The notes beneath the pieces are model-generated. The model was not told the DNA's origin. It searched no databases and worked only from the letters and a program-made list of their open reading frames with translations. A DNA stretch of 7,920 bases from Bacteroidales bacterium (GTDB lineage Bacteria > Bacteroidota > Bacteroidia > Bacteroidales > UBA932): assembly GCA_017651785.1 (NCBI GenBank), contig JAGCCD010000052.1, positions 1-7,920 on the forward strand, given 5' to 3'. This document shows positions 1-5,087 of the stretch, piece after piece; the stretch's first letter is position 1, and each line of letters opens with the position of its first letter. The position numbers were made by a program, and so were the translations under genes.

Positions 1-812
1 ACTATGAAGGCGCAGCTGAAGACCGGCAGCATGAGTGCAGGCCATATGAGCGCAATGAGCTTTGCGAGCCCGTAACCGCCCAGGGCGATGAGTGCCACAA
101 GGGCGAAGTTGAAGGTCATGGAGTCCAGCGAGATGGCAGAGAACGACGCCATTCCCATGCTGGTGCGCTTGTCCGGTGGCAGAATGCCGGTGCGAAGCTC
201 GGGGGACAGCTTCTCGAAGGCGCAGATGTACTTTGTCTTGCCGCGGGAGGCGCCCCAGGAAATGAGCCACATACCTATGACAACGGATGCAATGATTCCC
301 ACCGTAGCGGAAGTCATTGCCAGCGACTGCATCTCCTCTACGCCGTACGAGGCGAATGATTCTCCAATGGCGGCGGCGGTGCCGTGGCCTCCGCAGAAGC
401 CGGCGGGCATAGAAAGCCCGAACGAGGGAGTAACGGGCCAGAAGATGCTCAGAATCCACAGTCCCAGCGCTCCGCCCAGAGCCCACTGAAGCAGCATGCC
501 CGCCTGGGAGTAGGCCCACATGCGGCCTATCCTGGCGCTGCCGTCACCGCTGCCGGCTCGTCCGGACGTGATGGGTATGCAGCTAAATACCAGAGCGATA
601 AGTATTCCGGCATAGGTGCCGAGCTTGTCGGACAGAGGGAGCCAGCCCAACACTTCCGGACCCAGCACCAGACCGAACAGTCCGGCAAGCAGGCTGGGCG
701 GTATGAAGAACCTCTGGATGAAGCGCACTTTGCTGCGCAGCAGCTTTCCCAGCAACAGCAGCAGGGAAACGATACCTATATCTACCAAAAGCGTCCAGGG
801 GGTGAAGGTCAT
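1..812 (-). CDS. gltS: GltS-type sodium:glutamate symporter (ESS family), C-terminus cut by window edge
   Basis: This is an inner-membrane transporter of the glutamate:Na+ symporter (ESS) family, which couples sodium entry to glutamate uptake. 270 codons are visible; family members usually run to about 400-450 residues, so the second half lies outside the window. Seen directly: a hydrophobic first helix (about residues 6-22), then the 'FIPPSLLAGLFGLVLGPEVLG'-like stretch near residues 36-56, where E. coli GltS has 'IPEPVAGG', and the family signature GGHGT at residues 141-145 followed by AAAIG. Several further membrane helices follow, split by a hydrophilic loop near residues 188-218. The ATG (812-810) overlaps the TGA of the upstream hydrolase gene by 4 bp (ATGA), with no clear Shine-Dalgarno, so translation is probably coupled. 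Glutamate as substrate is inferred from the family; E. coli GltS accepts both L- and D-glutamate. The protein should be the last step shown of the operon: uptake of an amino acid released outside. Confidence 0.85.
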   Translation of the reverse strand, partial: MTFTPWTLLVDIGIVSLLLLLGKLLRSKVRFIQRFFIPPSLLAGLFGLVLGPEVLGWLPLSDKLGTYAGILIALVFSCIPITSGRAGSGDGSARIGRMWAYSQAGMLLQWALGGALGLWILSIFWPVTPSFGLSMPAGFCGGHGTAAAIGESFASYGVEEMQSLAMTSATVGIIASVVIGMWLISWGASRGKTKYICAFEKLSPELRTGILPPDKRTSMGMASFSAISLDSMTFNFALVALIALGGYGLAKLIALIWPALMLPVFSCAFI

Positions 813-1885
813 AGCGCGAGTCTTTTTTTGAATCTCACAAAGCGCTTGTCTGCGCCCTCGTTGTACTTCCTTACGGAGTCTGCGTTTATGCCGGACCGGA
901 TGAGCCTGCCGCCACGGCGGAGCTCCTTACGCTCTGCGGACCGAACGACGCGCATTATCTTCCTGATTTGCCGGACATCCAGCGTTTTTCCGTCGTGAAC
1001 GCGCTTGAAGAGTTCTACCGAGGCAAGGTTTGCATCTCCCTGCAAAGCCTGTGGAAGAGGCTCTCCCTGTACCGCAAGGATGGCATAGCAGCAGGGTGTG
1101 TAGCCTGTTGCGCACCACATCAGCCCGCGTTCCCCTTCACGTACGGGGCACTCTATGACAATTGAAGATACGGATGTGGTGCGGGGGATGAAGTCGGTTT
1201 CAAGGAGCGTTTTTGCACCGTGCAGCCAGTCGTGTCCGTCCTTTATGAAGCTCCTTCCTGTGTTGAGGAAGAACGAGGGGTCGAACAGTCCCGGTGGCTC
1301 GGTGAGCATCTCCATTGTCTCGTATCTGGTCTGGCCGCGGCCTCTTGACGGATCTCCTGAGAGGGAGAAGTTAGTGCGGAAGAGGATGTCGCCGTCGGGC
1401 ACGTCGTAACGCACGAAGGTGCTGTCGCCGGCCTCGAAGTAAGCCGCGCCTCCGCGTGAATCAGCCACTCCGAAGTTGGTGCTCAGACCTTTGGGAATCG
1501 GCTCTGAATCAAGTAGTTGCAGGAACTCCTCAACAGTTGCGCATTCTGCCAGGGCCCTGGACATCAGAAGTCCGGCGTGGGTGTCGAAGCCCAGGGAATC
1601 GGGCCTGAGGTTGTACGAGATGTTGTTGATTATGGCGAATCCGGCCTCGTTTATTCCGGCGTAGCACTTTGTGTGCAGCGTGTCCGATGTGGGGAACAAC
1701 CCCGTGAAGGCGTATTTGCCTCCGGAGACGCCGGCAATGACGTTGTAGGGGTCTGAGGCATCGCGCTGTTTCCACAGCAGAGGGCGGCCGCTCCTGCTGG
1801 CACCGGCCGTTACAATGGCCGTGGTGCAGGCAAAGGCTTCCGCCGCCAGCAGCAGCGCAATCAGTATGGCCCCCAGTCGTTTCAT
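809..1885 (-). CDS. Exported Ntn hydrolase, C45 / choloylglycine-hydrolase-like acyltransferase or amidohydrolase
   Basis: This is a 358-residue protein of the N-terminal-nucleophile superfamily, close to the C45 acyltransferase / carcinine-hydrolase / choloylglycine-hydrolase group, which cleaves linear amide (C-N) bonds. Residues 1-19 form a signal peptide (MKR, then a Leu/Ala/Ile core, ending AFA). The next residue is Cys20 in the motif CTTAIV, so signal-peptidase cleavage after Ala19 would itself expose the catalytic N-terminal cysteine. Other family features are RD at 41-42, the GINEAGFAIINN stretch at 78-88, the N-F-G-V-A-D stretch at 137-142, Asn172 in the TNF motif, and Arg188. The C-terminal ~40 residues are very basic. 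The protein should be periplasmic. Its ATG overlaps the sugar-transporter stop by 4 bp, and its own stop overlaps the gltS start by 4 bp. The substrate is unknown. The context suggests an acyl-amino acid, a peptide or an amide-linked sugar. Bile-salt hydrolase is possible but less supported. Confidence 0.8.
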   Translation of the reverse strand: MKRLGAILIALLLAAEAFACTTAIVTAGASRSGRPLLWKQRDASDPYNVIAGVSGGKYAFTGLFPTSDTLHTKCYAGINEAGFAIINNISYNLRPDSLGFDTHAGLLMSRALAECATVEEFLQLLDSEPIPKGLSTNFGVADSRGGAAYFEAGDSTFVRYDVPDGDILFRTNFSLSGDPSRGRGQTRYETMEMLTEPPGLFDPSFFLNTGRSFIKDGHDWLHGAKTLLETDFIPRTTSVSSIVIECPVREGERGLMWCATGYTPCCYAILAVQGEPLPQALQGDANLASVELFKRVHDGKTLDVRQIRKIMRVVRSAERKELRRGGRLIRSGINADSVRKYNEGADKRFVRFKKRLAL

Positions 1886-3075
1886 TTGCGGATTTTATAG
1901 CCTCTGTAGGCGTAATACATTATAAGCAGGTAGAACGGCAGGCAGATCCAGTAGGCGTTCTGGCTGCCCAGCCAGTCTTTCATTGCTCCGAAGAGCAGGG
2001 GAATGAGCGCTCCGCCTCCGATGGAGGCCACCAGCAGAGAAGATCCCTTCTTGGTGAACTTGCCCAGTTCCGTTATGGCCAGAGGCCAGATTGCCGGATA
2101 CATGAGCGAGCAGGCAAAACTCAGCAGGGCCACGCACCACACGGAAACCTGCGGCGGGGTGAGCACGATGAGCAGCGAGTCTATAACGGCCACCCAGGTG
2201 CATATCCTCAGCGCCTGGACCTGGGAAATAACCTTGGGAATGCACACGATGCCAATTATGTATCCTGCGGCCATTCCTATTCCGGGCCAGATGGTGTAGC
2301 TTTCCGGGTTGGGCATTCCGAGGTCCTGGGCATAGTCCAGAACGGTGAGAAGGGCGAGGTTCTCTACACCCACGTATACAAACAGCGCCAGCGCGCCCAG
2401 CACCAGGTGGGGGAACTGCCAGATGCTTGTCTTGCCGGCGGCATAGGGGCAGTCTTCCTCGTTTTCTTCGCCCTCTGCCTTTATCTCTTCAAGGGGGGCG
2501 AAGAAGGTTACTATTCCCAGCAGCACCACAACGGCTATTATGATGAACAGCGGCGTATCCAGGTCCTGCAGGCCAACGGCCTCTATGGGCTTTCGCGTTA
2601 CGGCTGCTATGAACACCGACGGCAAAGCCAGGGCGCAGGAGTTGCAGATGCCCATTATGCTTATGCGGCGGGCGGCGCTCTCTATGGGGCCGAGTATCGT
2701 AACATACGGATTTATAGCCGCTTGCAGTACAGTGTTGGCCGTTCCGCTTATAAAGCACGCAAGCAGGTACAGGGCGAAGCTCTCCAGCCGGGCGGCGGGG
2801 ATGAACAGTCCGAACGCCAAGGCGAACATGAAGAACGACAGTGACATCGTGCGCTTGTACCCTATCTTTGCGATGATACTCGACGCCGGGAAACTGAATA
2901 CCAGGAATGCCAGGAACGTTGCCGCAATGACAAGGTATGACTGGGCGGAGGTGAGACCGAGGTTGTTCTCCAGGAACGGCACGAAGTAGCCGTTTATTCC
3001 GGTGGCAAAGCCAACGGTGAAGAACATCATCCCAATGAAGGCGAGCGGGATAAGGTATTTCTTTCCGGATGCCAT
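1882..3075 (-). CDS. Sugar:cation symporter, MFS FHS (FucP/GluP/NagP-like) family
   Basis: This 397-residue integral membrane protein of the major facilitator superfamily shows the fucose-galactose-glucose:H+ symporter family patterns. Seen directly: an N-terminal helix with GFATGINGYFVP (22-33), KIGYKR after helix 2 (70-75), the hallmark NPYVTILGP at 122-130 followed by ESAARR, a central acidic loop (EEIKAEGEENEED, about 196-208), VYVGVE at 233-238, and ITELGKFTKKGSSLL (334-348) followed by GGGALIPLLFG. About 12 helices fit the hydrophobicity pattern. Where many homologues have a Ser-Ile-Gly after the VYVGVE motif, this one has NLALLT, which may reflect a different sugar. Known FHS members carry fucose, glucose/galactose or GlcNAc. 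With an amino-sugar kinase 1 bp upstream, GlcNAc or a related amino sugar is the best guess. The start is the ATG giving MASGKKYL, one base after the kinase stop. No N-terminal extension is missing. Confidence 0.87.
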   Translation of the reverse strand: MASGKKYLIPLAFIGMMFFTVGFATGINGYFVPFLENNLGLTSAQSYLVIAATFLAFLVFSFPASSIIAKIGYKRTMSLSFFMFALAFGLFIPAARLESFALYLLACFISGTANTVLQAAINPYVTILGPIESAARRISIMGICNSCALALPSVFIAAVTRKPIEAVGLQDLDTPLFIIIAVVVLLGIVTFFAPLEEIKAEGEENEEDCPYAAGKTSIWQFPHLVLGALALFVYVGVENLALLTVLDYAQDLGMPNPESYTIWPGIGMAAGYIIGIVCIPKVISQVQALRICTWVAVIDSLLIVLTPPQVSVWCVALLSFACSLMYPAIWPLAITELGKFTKKGSSLLVASIGGGALIPLLFGAMKDWLGSQNAYWICLPFYLLIMYYAYRGYKIRK

Positions 3076-3076
3076 G

Positions 3077-3925
3077 TCAGTGAGAGAGATGGTACTTTAT
3101 GAGACCTTCCATGGGTGCCTTGAGTATGACGCCCATTTTCATTCCGAATTCCTCCACCACTGGTTGCAGCAGCGGCTTGAAGTAGTATGCCACAGAGCCC
3201 ACGGCGTTAAAGGTATATTTCTGATAATCAGGATAATGTGTAACGATTAAGCGGAAGAACTGCCGGAATGCGTCGGTAACAAGCTCAGGGAAGTACGGGT
3301 CGAAGTCAAGGTGCTCGTTTATGAACTTTGCATACTGGGCGCAGAAGCGGTTGGGGAAGGGCTTGGTGTAGATGATGTCCAGCAGCTCGTCGTTGTTGTG
3401 ACCGAGTTCTTTGCCCACTATCTCATACACGCGCTGCGGCATATTGCGGCGTATGTAGTCCGTAATCAGGCGCTTTCCCAGGTTGCCTCCGCTGCCCTCG
3501 TCGCCAAGTATGAAGCCGCAGGAATCTACGTTAAGACCTTCGTTGCAGCCGTCGTACAGGCAGCTGTTGGCACCTGTGCCCAATATGGCGGCAAAGCCTG
3601 GTTCTGCCTGCAGAAGGGCGCGGCAGGAGGCCAGCGTATCCATTGCAATGAACACTTTGCCGGCCTTGGTGAATACCTCCCTCAGCGTCTTTTCCATAAA
3701 AGGATACTGCAGTGGAGTAACGCCTGCGCCGTAGAAATAAATCTCGTCCACAAGGTCTGGGTTGAGGTTCTGGGGGAGGTTCTCCCTTATGTCGGCAACA
3801 ATCTGGCTGCCCGTTATGTAATTGGGATTGTATCCCTGGCTGAAGAAGCCGATGCGTACGGCTCCGTCCCTTGAAACGCAGCCCCATTCGGTCTTGGTGG
3901 CGCCGCTGTCCGCAATGAGTATCAT
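3077..3925 (-). CDS. BadF/BadG/BcrA/BcrD-family sugar kinase, probable N-acetylglucosamine or MurNAc kinase
   Basis: This 282-residue cytoplasmic protein has the ASKHA (actin/hexokinase) fold and belongs to the BadF/BadG/BcrA/BcrD family, which includes eukaryotic N-acetylglucosamine kinase and bacterial MurNAc/GlcNAc kinases such as Clostridium acetobutylicum MurK. Visible motifs, in order: phosphate-1 DSGATKTEW (6-14), the conserved Asp96 in AMDTLASC as probable catalytic base, phosphate-2 ILGTGANS (114-121), GDEGSGGNLGKRLI (141-154) for sugar and phosphate contacts, and the adenosine motif VGSVAYYFKPLL (242-253). The length matches the compact Bacteroidetes members; 2-hydroxyacyl-CoA dehydratase activators are unlikely because no Fe-S cysteine pair is seen. 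It starts 3 bp after the lipoprotein stop and ends 1 bp before the transporter start, so import and phosphorylation are genetically tied. No MurNAc-6-phosphate etherase (MurQ) gene is visible nearby, so a non-lactyl amino sugar such as GlcNAc is slightly favoured. Substrate choice is inference. Confidence 0.85.
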   Translation of the reverse strand: MILIADSGATKTEWGCVSRDGAVRIGFFSQGYNPNYITGSQIVADIRENLPQNLNPDLVDEIYFYGAGVTPLQYPFMEKTLREVFTKAGKVFIAMDTLASCRALLQAEPGFAAILGTGANSCLYDGCNEGLNVDSCGFILGDEGSGGNLGKRLITDYIRRNMPQRVYEIVGKELGHNNDELLDIIYTKPFPNRFCAQYAKFINEHLDFDPYFPELVTDAFRQFFRLIVTHYPDYQKYTFNAVGSVAYYFKPLLQPVVEEFGMKMGVILKAPMEGLIKYHLSH

Positions 3926-3928
3926 TTT

Positions 3929-5011
3929 CTAGAATTCAAGTTCGTAGTATCGTCCGTTGAAGGTCTCCATGCCTTTCCAGGTGGGTGTTCCGAAGGTGGC
4001 GCTGTTGTTTGAGGGGTCGCAGATCCACCATTTGCCGTCTACGTAAATCTCCGGAATTACGTGTCCAATTACGCCGGAGGTGAAGTAGCACTGGCCGTGC
4101 AGGTAGCGTGCGGGAATGCCGGCTGCATGGCACATAGCAAGCGTTGCGTGGGTGAGATCGCAGCAGTTGCCGCCCTTTTCTTTAATTGTGCCTATAGCAC
4201 CTTTCTTTGTGTTGGAGTAGTTCTCCCACTCCCATTCGTCGCGGGTGTAGGCAAAGATGGCCTCTGCCTTCTGGCGGGGCGTCGCATCTGCGGAAAGGCC
4301 TTTGAGGGCTTCCTGAAGGGTGGATTGTACGAGGGGATCGTCTGTGGGGCAGTTGCGTGCGGGGCCCATGTAATCGGACGGCCAGGAAGACACTTCCTCC
4401 GGCCATTTGCCCTCGTGCTCCTTGAAATAATGGAACACGCGGCACAGGACGACCATGCAGGCGCGCAGGTTCATCATATTGTCGTGCTCTGTTACGACCA
4501 TTGTGAGCTTGGGCATATAGCCGGGGCTGTCGGTATTGTCGGAGGGGAAGGTGACGTAGTTGGGAAGGCTGCCCCTCTCTGCCGCAAACGCGGCGAGGCG
4601 GCCCGCCATATAACGCACGTGGGCCATGTCTATTACGTCGGGATCGTAGGTGTTGTACCTGTATTCGTCTCCAAAGGTCACAGGGGGTAGGTCAACCTCG
4701 GTATCCTGCCACGTATCGGGCTCTGCGTCAATCTTTTCTAAGAGTTTGCAGGCGGCAAGGATGTACTTGCCCTTGGTGTAAGTGAGGCCTTCCACATTTA
4801 CGGTCACCGGAAGCGATCCGGTGCTCTGGAAGGTGTCGTATGCCTCTGCGATGGCCTCCACGAAATGACCGTTATAGCTGTCAAGGCTGAATGCGGGCTC
4901 GTCTGGTACTTCGGGTACATCAGGTCCGTCGGGATCTACAGGCTTGGGTTCGCATGCGCAGGCAAACATTGTCGCTGCGCAGATCAGTGCGGTAAAGAAA
5001 TACTTTTTCAT
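3929..5011 (-). CDS. Surface lipoprotein with pseudomurein-binding-like repeats and a transglutaminase-type cysteine peptidase domain
   Basis: This 360-residue lipoprotein starts MKKYFFTALICAA and has a lipid-attachment cysteine at 18 or 20 (MFACAC). A Pro/Asp/Glu-rich tether follows (21-39) and resembles Bacteroidetes surface-export signals. Three helical repeats follow (about 49-94, 127-160, 180-214), each with a helix, then Gly-x-(Leu/Trp)-Pro and a short Val-rich strand (STGSLPVTVNV, ERGSLPNYVTF, HEGKWPEEVSS). This is the pattern of the pseudomurein-binding repeat (PMBR). Residues 244-345 form a transglutaminase-like core with Cys283 in GGNCCD, His317 in GHVIPE and Asp332 in ICDPSN: a complete Cys-His-Asp triad. 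The NTKKGAIGT stretch before the Cys and the C-terminal F-N-G-R-Y-Y-E-L end also look like methanogen PMBR/transglutaminase proteins, which are related to the phage pseudomurein endopeptidases PeiW/PeiP. An in-frame ATG at 5041 lies inside the hairpin and would bury the signal peptide, so 5011 is preferred. Pseudomurein as target is inference; another peptide-bearing polymer is possible. Confidence 0.8.
   Translation of the reverse strand: MKKYFFTALICAATMFACACEPKPVDPDGPDVPEVPDEPAFSLDSYNGHFVEAIAEAYDTFQSTGSLPVTVNVEGLTYTKGKYILAACKLLEKIDAEPDTWQDTEVDLPPVTFGDEYRYNTYDPDVIDMAHVRYMAGRLAAFAAERGSLPNYVTFPSDNTDSPGYMPKLTMVVTEHDNMMNLRACMVVLCRVFHYFKEHEGKWPEEVSSWPSDYMGPARNCPTDDPLVQSTLQEALKGLSADATPRQKAEAIFAYTRDEWEWENYSNTKKGAIGTIKEKGGNCCDLTHATLAMCHAAGIPARYLHGQCYFTSGVIGHVIPEIYVDGKWWICDPSNNSATFGTPTWKGMETFNGRYYELEF
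4370..4867 (-). repeat. Three degenerate PMBR-like repeats within the lipoprotein gene
   Basis: The segment encodes three diverged copies of a 35-45-residue unit: an amphipathic helix ending in an acidic or polar turn, then Gly-(Ser/Lys)-(Leu/Trp)-Pro-x2-Val. Copies sit at about 4867-4730, 4633-4532 and 4474-4370. Only the first retains the full Val-x-Val-x-Gly-Leu-x-Tyr-Thr extension plus second helix (YILAACKLL). The second has the best core (GSLPNYV), and the third is the most diverged (GKWPEEV). In methanogens such repeats occur in tandem and anchor proteins to pseudomurein. The match is by pattern memory, not by a profile search. Confidence 0.6.
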
Positions 5012-5037
5012 GTTTAACGCTTGTTTTTGACTTGGGA

Positions 5038-5065
5038 GCATCGGGGGCGGTCAGGCCCCCGATGC
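5038..5065 (-). terminator. Perfect 11-bp GC-rich intergenic hairpin without U-tract (weak terminator, processing or stability element)
   Basis: The arms gcatcgggggc and gcccccgatgc are exact reverse complements around a 6-nt loop (ggtcag). The hairpin sits in the 76-bp gap between the large surface protein and the lipoprotein gene. Its existence is certain; its function is not. In the direction of transcription it is followed by TCCCAAGTCAAAAACAAG, with no run of U, and the opposite strand has no T-run either, so it is not a standard intrinsic terminator. It may cause partial termination or protect the 3' end of the upstream mRNA, letting the two gene groups be expressed at different levels. 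Confidence 0.5.
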
Positions 5066-5073
5066 CAAAAGTA
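5066..5073 (-). promoter_or_regulatory. Possible Bacteroidetes -7 promoter element (TACTTTTG)
   Basis: On the minus strand the 8-mer TACTTTTG fits the Bacteroidetes -7 consensus TAnnTTTG exactly. About 22 nt upstream is GTTGTG (5094-5099), a poor match to the -33 TTTG box. A start would fall inside the 5' arm of the hairpin. That position could place a partial stem at the 5' end of the operon mRNA, but it also makes the call doubtful. If real, it would drive the five-gene operon independently of the large surface-protein gene. Confidence 0.25.
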
Positions 5074-5087
5074 TGCTGCAAAGAATA

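Noticed and set aside
384..998. 204-codon plus-strand open frame spanning the gltS/hydrolase junction
   Set aside because: It is low-complexity Gln/Ser/Arg-rich sequence antisense to two conserved minus-strand genes, with no domain signal.
3311..3874. 187-codon plus-strand open frame opposite the kinase gene
   Set aside because: It is a shadow of the minus-strand kinase, which has clear family motifs. The antisense product shows no recognisable domain.
4061..4690. 209-codon plus-strand open frame opposite the transglutaminase lipoprotein
   Set aside because: It is antisense to a gene with an intact catalytic triad; its Gly/Val/Ala-rich content is typical of complement-frame translation in GC-rich DNA.
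5012..5041. Upstream in-frame ATG at 5041 for the lipoprotein, adding MLPSQKQALN before the signal peptide
   Set aside because: It would start translation within the hairpin arm and push the Lys-Lys signal peptide inward; the ATG at 5011 gives a standard lipoprotein leader.
5038..5065. Standard Rho-independent terminator
   Set aside because: No T-run follows the stem on either strand, so it is reported only as a hairpin of uncertain function.
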